From Cyanoderma ruficeps (taxonomy: Eukaryota; Chordata; Aves; Passeriformes; Timaliidae), in assembly GCA_008694505.1 (NCBI GenBank), contig VZDJ01007753.1:19800044-19864043 (forward strand): a stretch of DNA of 64,000 nt. Direction: 5' to 3'. Below the pieces are notes generated by a model that worked only from the letters and a program-made list of their open reading frames with translations, did not search any database and was not told the origin of the DNA. How positions within the stretch are numbered: position 1 is the stretch's first letter; each line of letters begins with the position of its first letter. This document shows, piece by piece, positions 1-17,582 of this stretch. A program made the translations under genes and the position numbers.

Positions 1-4570
<4,570 letters not shown>

Positions 4571-4658
4571 CTTTTCTCCCATAGATACACCTCCTGATGT
4601 AATGATCACATCAGCACGGCTGATACCCTCATTCAGTGCATTCAGTAAATCATCTGGG
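4571..4658 (-). CDS. GPHN: gephyrin exon, E domain (residues 550-579)
   Basis: An 88-nt exon, acceptor TTTCCTGTAG, donor GAAAAG|GTATGC. It encodes [20 protein letters not shown] followed by SGGVSMGEK. The T-S-G-G-V-S-M-G motif is the molybdopterin-binding loop of the MogA/MoeA superfamily and the clearest single diagnostic of this gene. Enters in phase 2 and leaves in phase 0. Confidence 0.98.
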
Positions 4659-7600
4659 CTACAGGAAAGAACAGGCAAGCAGATTAGTGGCATGGAATTA
4701 TTATGAGTTGTAAAGTCTGTGTGCACACATACAGATGCATATACACACGTTTTAAGAGAATAATACAAAAAAAGAGAAAATCTTTTCCTTCTTAAGATTC
4801 TACACTGTTCAATTCAAGAACTGCAGTCTCATTAAGTGAATGCCACACTGTTTGGCACCTTTCTGTCTAAGCTTTGCAACAGGAACAGTGGGATACTTTA
4901 GACTGGGACTGAAGAACGCTAACACAAGTGTCTAAGATGCAATTGGCACAGTAGGTAGTAATACAAATTGTGACTTAGATGAACTGACAGGGATATATAA
5001 AGGCACCTGACACATAAAAATTACCAACCACCAAGTAGGCTGCAGTACTATCCGTCTAGCTTATTTGATGTGTGCAAAAATGGGGGTGAGGCTCTGCTTC
5101 AAACTTTGATCAGTGAAGAGTGGGAGTAAATCCTTTGCTTCTCTTCTCTGTTAGAGGGCTCTGCAGCAAAGCCACCTGTACATATCCACTTCAGCTTGCA
5201 AAAACACAATCCATCCTGCTAAAAGGTCTATTCACCTTCACGAGAAACAGTGTAATGGGAGCTATGATATTCTTCCATACAAAGAGTATAACTGTGAGGG
5301 GTATTGGTGTCCTAACTCTTTTCTTTCCATTTTAGATCTAAACTGGAAACTTTGAAGTGACATTGATATTTAAGAGCAGTACTGATGCTAATATAGAGCT
5401 TCAAGGCATGCAGTGGAGAAACTCAGTAATACAACTCACACAGGTCCAAAGGAATCAAAACCATTTCCAATATTTTAAATTCATACTTTGTATTTAACAT
5501 TTGTGAACTGACCAGAAGTTGACCTGTGGCTACGACTGTATGTATCGCTTTTTCAACAGTATGTTTTCAATTCAATGATCCTGAACGTTTTTCTTGGGAA
5601 GCTGTTCCTACTTAGAATGCCATTGAAAGAATGGGCAATAATGCTAGTGACTGCATGAAGGCTTTCACCTGGAATACAGCACCTCAGGTAAATACCACAC
5701 TACAGTTACAAAATGCCATTGTGGGTAATGAATGCAGGCTGAAAATGGCATCAGGGCTGTCCTTTGGGAGCTTTGGCTGTATTTCACCTGAAAGTAGAAC
5801 TACAGCTGTAATTTTGGAGTTTGAGCTGAAAATACGAAAATTAAAAATATTATGCAAGTTTTAGTTGACCTTTTAGAGACTAGCAGATATGGTGTGTTTC
5901 CAAATGTCTCAGAAAGAAAAATTCTTTCCTCTGAGCATCCTTTCTTTGCCCATGGTTCAGTGAAATATAAGCAGCAGTTAGCATGACATGGTGCTGTGTG
6001 CACTGCAATTAATGTGACACAAGAAGGACCGCACTCCTTCACTGAGCAAATAGCTCAGTGCACGCAACCCTGCACACACCTCACCTCACCAGAGAGCCCT
6101 CAGGTGTCCTCTACCCTGGTTATGCCTTACAGGCAGAAGGACTCAAGACTCTTTCTTCACAATGTCCCGTGACTGAAGCACCATGTTCTTTGGCATCACA
6201 GTGTAGTCATCCTGCACAGCTTCATTATCTATGTCGGGTAACCTCGCTCCCTAGGGTCAGATGACTTTGTAATAGGTAGGCAACAAGATACAGCAGTAAG
6301 AAAGGCAGATTGCTGTGGACTGTAATCAATAAGATGGAATTATACACTACTATACACTATTTTTTAAAGGTAGTAAAAGGAATATATTGTATATATTCCT
6401 TAATGTATAAAGAAATACCTTCCTTTATTCCTTATTTAATTCCTTTACAGAATTCCTAAACTATACACTATTTTTAAAAGTAAATAGTGGCAATCATGAC
6501 TGTTGTTTAGGGTCTTGGGTATCTTGGATACTCTTAATGGCCTACAAAGAATGCCTAAACTGTTTTCTTTGGGAGAAAATAAATTCTCCCAAAGAATGGG
6601 CTCAAGCAAAACCATCTCCTTTGTTCTTTAGGAAACAGAGACATTTTATCAGCTGCCCCTTCTGAAATCTCAGGATCATTTTCTCCAAAATCCAGCACAA
6701 GTCTTCAGCAGTCATTAAAGGAAAGTAGAAACAAGCAAGTGTGGTGTTGGCTACTTCTTCAAAACCAATTGTCCCATATTGATCGTCTAAGTGGTATCTG
6801 TATGTAATAAGATATTAAGATTATTATAGAGTTTGTAATAGGAAAAGTCTCTCAAGATCTCAGTATTCCTTAATCCTTGCCAATGAGGCTGCTTGGAATG
6901 CAGCAAGGAATACATATCATTACAGAGGTCGATATTGGCATTCCTGAGGCTCGGCAGTGAGACATATGCCACTATCACCAGCCTAACACTGCTCTCAGTA
7001 CATTTTTCTCATTAGGTTGTGATGGAGCTGAGGACCTTATCTGGAGGCTGCTCCAGGCTGTTTCATTTTATCTTGTTTAATTATTTAAAAGTTATTCATA
7101 GGTAGTAAGACTACCTGTCTGGGGACATGCTAATTCTGGATAATGAAGTGGGCTTGCTTTCAGTTGTGGTTTGAGAATAATGGAAGGAAGAGTAAAAAGA
7201 AAACAAGTATATATTTAACTGTTGTAAAGTTAAATAGAATGGAAATGCAGCTACTTACATACAGAATATCTATATGTGTTTGTATATATATTAAATCACT
7301 TAAAAAAAGAAAAAAATCAATAAACCTTCCTCCCTCTCCAAAGAAGCCTAAACTCAAACCAGATGAGGACTCAGTTCATATCTTTCCTTATGAGGGCAGC
7401 ATTCCACTGGACTAGTTCATCATTCAGGTGTTTTTATGTTGTCATGTAAAAAGCTGAATATTACTGGACTTGGTGCATTTTTGGAATTTCTAGTAGAATG
7501 ATCTGTATAATATACTTTCTTCACCATTTTAAATTATTTTCTTTACCATCTGTATAGTGCAAGGCATTAAAAAACTCTACCATTAAAACTTACCCAGCCA

Positions 7601-10600
7601 ATAGCACTGCATATCATCTTTAACAAAGTTGCAAAATGAATTTAAGTCTTCCAAAAAGAAACGTGTTAAAAATTTTGTTGCAATAAACTGAACGATTGTG
7701 TTAGTTTAGTTTTCATTCTGAAAAAAGGAGACAGAATTCCCTCCCCTGCCGTTGCAGAAAATGCCTCTTTTTTGACATTTTTGGCAGACTTCTTTTTGTC
7801 ACTCAGGTCTGCTTAACTTTATGTTCTACTTAGGGCTGGTAGTTCCATGACTCTGCAATTAGCACCAAACATTCCTTCTAGGAGTCATCTGCTGCAATAT
7901 TCAATCAACACTGTAGTGGACATTTCCCTCACCTTTAGTGGATTTAATACAGAGAGTTATTACTCAAATTGCATATTAACATTGAGTTGATATAATCAGA
8001 TAACAAGATAACTGTTTCATTTGTTGTGTAACAGTAAACAGCTACTCCTTTAGATTGACATGGAAAGAAAATAAATGATGAAAGCTATTAAATTCTGAGA
8101 TAATTGACGAGATAACTTTGGCATCTGAGTATAACATGGCAAGATTGTTTTAAAATGCAGGTGACAAATCGCCATGAAGCTGAGAAATAACACTCACTGT
8201 CTGAGCAGGTACAAATCAGAAGTTATATTCTGAAGCCCTAGCCACTGCTAGGGGCAGGATACTGGATTAGCTAGATTAATGGTCTATTTTACTTCAATAA
8301 ATCCTTTAAAAGAGCTTGTCAAAGTGCTATTCTTGGATTTTTTTCCTTCATGGACAGAACTGTAACACTTGCTCAAATATAATGGTGAATACCTTAATCA
8401 ATGTAAAGTAGATGTGATGGAAAGCCTAATTTCCAGATGGCAAAATTACTGTTCCATTTGGTGATTTTCAAAGTCAGAGTGACATAGTGCACAAAAAGGG
8501 AGTGTTCTTTTCTAACATGTTGCAACTTATTAAAAAAGTTATACTCAGATATGTTTCAGATCATATTGGATCATCTTTTGTTAATACCTTGAAGAAAATT
8601 TGTTATTTAAGGACAGCATACAGTTTCTGAAACTATTCATATAAGGAACTATTAAACTATTCATAAATAAGGAACAAATGCAAACTTTCTCTCAACACCC
8701 AGAGCAGATTGTGTCTGCACAAATATTATGTGTATTGTACATACATTTTTGAAGCTGCATAGTGATTTGCCTAATGATTGCATGTATTTTTAAGTCTACC
8801 TTTATAGTCTCTGCTAATTTTGTCAGTCTGATAAACAGGGTATCTGCCCTATTATCCCAGTTTCCTGACCCTTCTTGTTAATTTTTATGGTACAGTACAA
8901 GCTGCAAATTAGTTGGTGGGTAACTATTGTATAATGGCAGCAGCAAGCATCCAGTAAGCAGCTGACACTTGCTGTCATTGATTTGAAGAGAGGACTTGCA
9001 GGATGGCAGTACAGCAGCAACACCTTCTGGATTCATGAAAAAATTCTGGCTATCAAAGTTAGCTTGTGGAAAACTTATTCAACACTTGAGCTGTCAAATG
9101 AGCTGTCTTTGAACTGAAAAGATATACAAGAAAGCTTAAGAGCTTGAACAAGAAAATGATGCCTCATTAAAATAGACATCAGCCATGTAAATTTTCTCCT
9201 TTCCACTCTCAAAAGAAATAGCTACATTATAGTCAAGACCAAAGAATTCTCTGTGTTTTAAGTGCCAGTTTGAAGTACCCTAAATTACAGTGTAATTTTC
9301 TCTTTCACATAGAAATCAATGCATATTAATTCACTTTTGTTGATCCTATTGTTGTGCTTCACTGTCATTAATTATCAATCTGTCAGCTTTTTCTGTGGTA
9401 CAACCCTTAGCAGCAGTTTGATACATGCAATTAAACCGCTCCGTTTTATAATTTAATACAGAAAACAAATAACAGCAAATGTTCAAAAAATCACCTACCA
9501 TTCTGCAATAACATGAATGATCCCAGTTAAAACAACTGGAACCTTTAGTTAGGACTGATTTATCAAGCCATTGTCACAATACAAAACCCACAGTTTATTA
9601 CTAATTTCCAGGACCATTTCCACCATGTTCTTTCCCACAGGAGTCTCATTCATTCAGTGTAACCTCATTACCTGACAGTCACTTCTAGTCCTTGCTGTCC
9701 AGTGCCATATACAGCTGCTACTATTGGGTAACTGACAGAAACACTTGTGGTTGTTGTATTTCTCTATGCAGCAGCCTGGGCTTTTATAAACCCAGGTCTT
9801 CTGCTAATCTGTACTTGCAAAATGTGTGCATGCACCATCACAGTCAGCACCTTAAACCTGTGTGCTTTACAGAGACACTGGACACAGATACAGAAAGATA
9901 CACATGCACCATAATGCACCAGATGCATGCACAAGTGTCTATTGTGAGTTCAAAAGCAGAGCTGGCCAACCTTTCTTGCCTACTGTTTAATTTATTTGAA
10001 AGTATCTCAAGTATTTCAGTTATATGCTGAAAGACATGATTCTTCACCAATTCTGAGGAGCTACAGATTCCTGGATACACCGTGAAAATAGAAGTGCTTA
10101 GCAGTGATCCTACACAACCACACTAAAGACCAAAGTAGTCCTGCTGCTCTCTAAACTACAGTAGTTGACTGTAAACTTCAAAAGTCTGGAGCTGCCCTGA
10201 GTTCAGCACATTCTGGATGTGTTGTCACAAACTGGCAACAGTGGTTTGTACTACATTTGCATCTTAGGAAGTCTCTTATCTGTTAAACAGATGTTCCAGA
10301 GAAACAGGTTTAACTGAGGTACAAAGACTTGCCAGAAATTCCCCTTGCATGCAAAGATCCCTGTCAAAATCCTAGTTCTACCTCCAAAATAACAAAGAAT
10401 TTACCAAATTAAAATTTTCATCAAATAACCAACAGACTACTTGTTGTACTCAGAGATCTTATCAAGCTCAATGACATTTCTTCTTGAGGAAAAATGGGAT
10501 ATGGATTTGATCCTTTATGATTAACTCTCATTTTTTAACTGCTCATTCAGCTGAGGTGACAGATTTCAAAATGAATAGATGAATGCAGTGAGGCACAAAG

Positions 10601-13600
10601 ACAAAGTCTGTCACCCACTTCTCACCTCATGGCCAAGAGGAGTATTTTGCATATCAGTAATTTGCAGGATGTAGAGTGGTGCATAGATGCAATTATTTTC
10701 AGCCAACTAAACATTATTTTTAGCCAACTTCTGTAGAATCTAATATTGAATGTAAATCGATGAATACATTTCAATGAATGCAATTCAATGAAGGAATATT
10801 TGACAGTAATAGGAATTCTGTGTGTGTGACTAGTATAGTCTTTGAAAGCAGAAGAAAATCCAATTTTGATGTTGTATGTAGTAACATATGGACACACTTC
10901 TGAAACTGTATTTGTTTCAAAATTCTCAAGTGTATTTCATCATGCTCTCAAAATGTATCTTCCTTCTACCTTCTGTGGTATTTCCCTGGATCACTCTGAA
11001 CAGATGCAATATGTTTCCCCTCGGAAAACAGGCCAGTTTGTGAGGAAAGCTGGAATAATTACAGCAGCTTTTGGCTTGTTCAACATGACTATGTAAGTTC
11101 TGTCTATTTGACAGCAATATAAAAGAATCTGTCATTGGTACTTTTTGCTGTTCATTAATTGCTGCTGCTGCAAATATAAATGTTATTTTGCAGAGCATTA
11201 TTTTTCATGTTACATTTCTGAACTTGTATGGATTTTGATTAGAGGCCTTCAACTAGAGGTGTTCAACTTTTTTGCTGAAGTAACCATGAGAGCTGTCTAA
11301 TGCCTTCAGTGTTTTTTCTATATGTGGATGATAATATAGATTCCTCTACTGTTTTCTGGACCTACTTCAGAAGACTCCCACTCATAAATATGCCAGAATG
11401 ACAAAAGATCAGAGAGGTCAGAAAAACAGATAGCCATGGCAGTGCTACAGGAAAAGGTCTCATGCATAGAAGCCATGTGCTTATGTACTCCAGGCACATT
11501 CCAGTATGAAGGGTTCTCGATCACATCCTTGTCTGCTGCTTATGTACATTCATCTGCAAGCATTTCAGTGTGAATTGTAATTTTTTCCATAAATGCTGAA
11601 AGAACAGGAGCGAAGCTTTGATAGAGCTGTTTTCAGGCATTGTGCCATTGGACTAACTTGTGAGCACTTAATTCACTCTAAATCCAGCATAGTGTGTGTC
11701 CTCTGAGTGTAAGAAGCAGCCTGAGAACTGCTGGTTTTCACTAATTAAAAAACTATCCCTGGCTAATTTTGCTGGCTGAAGATAATGAACCTTATCAGTA
11801 CACTTACCAGGAATCCATTAGTTTTTCTAAGAAATTGGATGGGATTACACCGGTAAAGATTTTTATTTTATCTTCCTTGTTACAAAGGAAGTGAGTCAAT
11901 ATGGATTCACTGGAAAGTTTTCACTTTTGGAGTAGAAAATATTCAACAGTTGTAGCTGGGTTGAGATAATATGACTGAAGATTACACCACACACTGTAAT
12001 AATCAATGTCAAAGACTTTGCTCATCAGTAAAGATGTCAGTGCACTGGTGAGTCTGAAGTGCAACTGTGGTTCTGAAATTCTTTCAATAAGAGCATTCAT
12101 GAAATGAGAATTGGCTTACACTGACACAACTGAAAGTAAAATATATGATCGATGTAATTAGTGCCAGTTGTTTATATATAGCAAATAATATCACCAAATC
12201 TGTCATATTGGTGAAATGGCATTGTTATCACAGAATTTCTTCCTTGTCATTTTACTTTAGCTTCAACTGTAAGAGTGAATTTTAAATAAATTTAAAAGGA
12301 ATTTAAAGCGATTTCATCCCCCTGTAAACAGGTGTAACTGCTATTGATCAACAGTATGGATGTCTCTAGGACAGGTAGAAATGCAGTCCCTAAAGCAATG
12401 CCTCAAAATGAAGGCTTTCTCCAGGAAGCTCCACACTTTACAGAATCATAACTCAATCACTTGGAAAAATGTCTGTCTCCAGAACAAAAATGATTTGGAA
12501 GCCACAGGTTAGAGACAGTATAAAAAGACCTTTTAAAATTCTCTGTCATCATCTGTGTCCTAAAACAATGTCAAATGAAATATGACATCGATTTTTGTTT
12601 ACTTAAAAAATACAAATTCCCCAAGAAGAGTAAACTACAGTGTTAGAAATAAGTGAAGAGAAGGAACTTAGAAACTTTGAGACCAGCAACTTAATTTTTT
12701 TGACAGCTGCTAGTTAGTGGAAGGAACTAGAACTTCATTTGTCTCTACAATACTGGACCATATTCCTTCAAGCATAAAGATGCTTTTAACATAACAAAAT
12801 GCCCATTACCTTTTCTCCTACTCTGGAAGCAGAAGCATTTTTTATTGCTCATGCTTTGGGTAGGAAGACTTGTTCTAGGGGCTGGTTTTTGTTGGTGCTT
12901 TCCCTCTCATCACTTAGAAGAGACCAAAGGCTCATGCAGTAGCAATGAGGTGTGAACTGAGTTGTATGAGGAATTTCAAGTCCATCACCTGCTGGTAGAT
13001 TCCATCTTTTAAGTAATTTCAGATAAAGCTGGCAGTCTGTATCATGTTCTTCAAATTAATGTAAAAGGTTTTAAATACTGCAGATTCTCATAAATTAAGG
13101 TTTTTTTGGATGTGTAGTATAGCAAAAGATTCTAGTGGGTTGATGTCTTTAGTCCATTACCTGAGGAAAACCTAGATTTATAACAACCTGGCTTCAGCAT
13201 GAATAACTAATTGTTAAACAAGAACCAGTTTTTTGAAAGCTAAGGATATGGCAGATTGACTCACTCATGAGAACAGCAATTTGTTTTCCAGTATGCAAAG
13301 CAAATAAGCTATAACCCAATCCTCCAACCCTTTCTTACAAAAATGGGACCATTTACCCCAGTGAGGATCCTCATATCTGAAGTTTTCAGGTAATAGCCTT
13401 TGATAGGATTTTCATTCTCTTTCTACTTATTTTTATTTCCTACATGAATGAAACTATAGCAACTAATTTTTTTCTGTTTGTTAATGGAGGAAAAGACAGA
13501 TGGTTTACTCTCCCTCTGTCATCACTCCTGCTACTTGGGCCTATGTTAGAGGGGAAGTTCTGAAAATTAATCTACATTATTAAGCCATTTCCCTTAGTAA

Positions 13601-13728
13601 CACGTAGTATATAATTGCATACGTATTTTGGAAAAAATGCATAGTGCATAGTTTAGAGGTTTCCTGAATGTTCCAGTTAGCCTGCTTTAGAGACGATCAG
13701 CATAGTGCTGGAAAACCAAGTGTGCAGT

Positions 13729-13796
13729 ATCACAGACTCAGAGAACAACCTGAGTTGGAAGGGACCCACAAAGATCACCGAAGTCCAACTCCTGTT
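13729..13796 (-). mobile_element. short CR1 3' end fragment
   Basis: The text ATCACAGACTCAGAGAACAA, then GAGTTGGAAGGGACCCACAA and GTCCAACTCCT, is the degenerate complement of the CR1 3' UTR. Only about 70 bp survive; it is antisense to the unit orientation, i.e. on the GPHN strand. Confidence 0.75.
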
Positions 13797-14177
13797 ATGA
13801 CTGAAGAATCATAACAGTGACTTCCCTGTACTCCACTATTACCTTCAAGCAGGATTTTTGCTAATCTGCTCAGTTTTTAAAAGGAAAAACCTTGATGGAA
13901 AAAGATGTTTGCTGCTACTGATGAGCAATGTAAACATTTTCATTTTATCAACGTTGTGGAGCCATCTAAATCTACAGTGCACTGGTGCGTAAGAACTGAA
14001 AAGGCAGTGCTACTTATCAGTGCTACTTAATGGACAGAATAAAACACCATCTGCTCCTGTACAGCAAATGTTGGTTGGATCTGTGCTCCAAGCTCTGCCC
14101 TGACAGACACCTGGCCGAGCCTGCCTGTGAGCATGCACGTGCCTCAACGTCCCAAGTGGTTTAAAAACAGTGCTCAC

Positions 14178-14249
14178 CAATCTGGTAGGCCTGTCTCCGC
14201 AGTGTTCTGGAAGCTCTGTGTCCCTTCTTCTTTAAAAACATCTGGCTTC
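14178..14249 (-). CDS. candidate 24-codon cassette exon inside a GPHN intron
   Basis: Within the intron between residues 550 and 551 there is a segment with an excellent acceptor (long pyrimidine run ending TTTACCCTCAG) and an excellent donor (ATTG|GTGAGCAC). It is 72 nt, divisible by three. The host intron is phase 2; in that frame the cassette is open throughout (KPDVFKEEGTQSFQNTAETG plus LPD) and would join back in frame to Pro551, with the boundary codons becoming Lys and Cys in place of Asn550. A second frame is also open, so openness alone is weak evidence. The surrounding 14.0-14.5 kb is more GC-rich than the intron at large. No transcript evidence is available here; it may be a decoy exon. 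Confidence 0.35.
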
Positions 14250-17200
14250 CTGAGGGTAAAGGAAGCAGAAGGGGTATAATAAAGAGCCAGGGAAGGAGAG
14301 AATCTCCTGGGGTCAAAGGGAAGCTCTGTGCCCAGCTGTGTCCCCCTTGGTGGCTCTAAATACTCAAAATCACCATGGGAAATGCTTCCTCTTTGCAAGG
14401 CCAGCCAATGGGAGAGAAAGGGAGTGCACGGGAACATCTTTTTGTTACAGTTTGGATGGGCTTCTCACAAGGAATGAAGAGTAAAGTTATGGAAGGATTT
14501 GGGCTCAACTGGGCATGCCAACAAAGCACAGTTCATCTTTCCTTGTGGTGTCTATGAGGAAACTTCTTTACTCTTGACTTCCAAACAAAGCAAAATGAAG
14601 TGTTAAACAACTTGAAATTTTGGAAGGAGGACCACAGATAATGGGAAAATATTTGGCAATGGGCCCCACTGAAATATTTTTACTCACACTTTTAGCTTCT
14701 TATTCAGGAAATAGGTCTCAAGGCATAATAACTGTCACCTTCTTAACTACAAGGGGGAAAGAGCTGTAATTATCCTAATTTTATAACTCCATAGTCAATA
14801 AAGATGCCACTTCATTCATGAGAAGCTTCATACCCTGCTGCAAGAGGCAGGATTAGAAAAAATGTCCAAAACTGAGAAAGTTACTCCTATCAGGACCTTA
14901 TTTAAAACAATTAATGATTTGCTATGAATTCCCAATTTACAAAAGCAGCATTATCTTTTACATATACTTCTCCCAAGTGAGTTTTTCAGTGAAAAAACTA
15001 TTTTTAGATATTATCACTTGTAACAGAAATATGAAATGAACAGAAATTATGTTTTTATACTCTTAAATGTAAAAAAATCATCACTGGACATGAAGATTTA
15101 TTAAAAAACCCTAAAATCAGATATTCATGATTGAATATCATCAGTCATCACTGTATGACTCTTGAGCTATTTCTTCATATCAGCTGACTGGACAGTCAAC
15201 AACAACAAAGTCAACCTGCCTCCCCAGTCCATGGCCAGCTGATCCTGCACAAGGCAGCTTCAGTCTGGCATTTCAAAGATCACTTTTGTGCACACTCATG
15301 TCCTGTCTGACTGGGGAATTTGAGAAGACTGTGCCAATGTCCCTACACTACTGTTACACATGCTCACAGTCAAGGCTAACATGAAGTCTAAAATCCTCTA
15401 TTATCACCTTGTAATTCCATGCCATGTTTCTCCTCATAGTTCATTCATAAAGAAGGTCTGTCAGATTGAATGCATACTAATGTTGATAGGAAGTGATGGA
15501 AAAATATTCAGATTACTCAGGTTAAAAGTTTAGCTGTCCATTTCTTTCTGACAGGCTTCCCAAGAAAAGCATCTCCTAAAATGGCTTCAGTCCCTCATTT
15601 GCTATTCTATTAATTTCCAGAGTAACAAAGTCAATCTTTATTTCTCATAAGAGGGTCCCTGTGTCATGAAGTGAGACACAAAAGACTTTCAGATTTCATG
15701 AATGATCCCAGATTCTGGTTTAACCACCAACATTACAGATATCAGTCTCAAAAATCCAAAATCTTTTCCAGCATGATGCTAAGCTGTGTTGTGTAATTTC
15801 TGCTGGTACTAGTGTTCTGATTTTGTGCTTCTACTATGTATTGTCCATTAGAATAACACAAAAATTATTTTAATTCTCTGAAATAATACTTAAAAGATTA
15901 TTTGCAACCAGAAGAAATAACTTTTTGATTTTTAGAATTTAGAATAGTGTCAAAATCTCCCTGAACTTGCTTCTGCTTAAATTGTAAATAAATATCCAAT
16001 CTCACGTTGAACTTAATATCAAAGTATTTGATTTAGTTTCCTAATAACTAATTACTATCACTGTTAAAATTATGCTTTACTTACACTCTGAATTAGTCTA
16101 ACTTGAATACATAGGCATTACTGCTGAAATAGAAACTTTATTCAGTTTATTGTCCATGTGGCTCAGGATTACTGGAAGGAAATCGAGTGATCTTGTAAGA
16201 ACATCTGTTGAACTAAACAGCCTGAGTTCTGGTATTACTTTAGTACACAGTTTATCTTTTAACCACTTAAGAAATTTAATGGTTATTGTCCTGGGAATAC
16301 AAAGGTAAGGACAAAAATAACCTTCTAATTCTATAAGAGATTAGCTCTTTATATATATGCTAGAACTTGTATTTAGATGATTCTCAAATCTTTTCTTAAG
16401 CCTTTGCTTCTTAGGATATAAACCTCCATCCTGTACATTTTACTTATATTCTTTAATCCTCTATATATCAATTAATATTTGGCTGTATTAACAATATACT
16501 TAACCCAGTTTTGAAAGTGATTCCTATCACTGACACAGTGACCCACCTTCAGTGTTCACCACTTCTTTGATTGTCCTGTGTCTACTGTCTTTATTAGTTT
16601 TCATTATTTTTTTCTAGTGTATCATTTCAAGCCTCAAAAATTTCTCAGTGACTTGGGAACTCAAATTCCTATATATGCTCTAGGCATTAAGAAGGTTGAA
16701 AGTCATTTAAGTGAATGATACTTGGGCCTCTAAAAGCTGAAGCTGTCTTGAAAACAGAACTTATCTCGCCAAGTACTTTTAAAATTGTTAACTTAGGCCA
16801 TAAAAAAAGTATTTTTTATCTTCCTCCAACAAATAGATTCCCTCTGTTTTCAAAGACATGGTTTTCAAAGTATTCTGTCCTCTTTATTATCTGCTTTTCA
16901 CTGTCATGTGCTACTACTGAGTTGTGATTCTAAAAATGCTAATTTAGTAAAGAGCCCATGCTTGTGTTGAACACAGTTAGGAAAATGACACACTGCTGTG
17001 CATTAGCTTTGCACCTGTCACCTCTACAGCATGGAGTTTTATTACCTGTCACATTATGAAGTTTCCTACTGGTACAGAAGACTCCCTGGGACTTGCACTG
17101 TCCCACTTCACAGGTTCTTTTTTCACCTCTGTTTTGGCTCAGAAGTTCCTTTGTGTTTTCGGAACATGTGCATTAGACGGGATGACTTGTCAATATGACA

Positions 17201-17499
17201 ACTTATTTGAAGATTTCCCTAATGATTATCAAGAGTTGTTGTGACAGATATTAAACATTGCTGCTTGAAAAGGAGAATGTTCTTGACAGGGCACAATGAA
17301 GGAGGGGACCTCCACATCTGAATCACCTTCAAACCATTACTCTGTGTCCCTGCATTCATTAGGCTACAATCAAAATTTATAATGCCATCGTTTTTTGAGC
17401 AGAATTAGAAGTGCAGTCACTTGAGCTGAACCTAATACTGTGGCATTTAATGTAAGGTCTTTTCTCTAACAAGCATTTTCTTGCAGTCATTTGTTAAAT

Positions 17500-17582
17500 G
17501 ATACTACTACTACTACAACAACTACAACAACTACAACTACAACTACAACTACTACTACTACNTACTACTACTACTACTACTA
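17500..17582 (+). repeat. (ACT/ACA)n trinucleotide microsatellite
   Basis: An interrupted ACT and ACAACT repeat with one N at 17562, in the large GPHN intron. The N breaks an otherwise regular ACTACT run, probably a consensus or gap-closure ambiguity. Confidence 0.95.

Noticed and set aside
9692..10030. 112-codon plus-strand open frame
   Set aside because: No family resemblance, no splice sites, low-complexity AT-rich context; length is within chance in 64 kb.
11813..11831. 19-nt segment with good splice sites (TTTCTTAG ... CCTG|GTAAGT) on the minus strand
   Set aside because: Length not divisible by three and no phase fit with the host phase-2 intron; likely chance.
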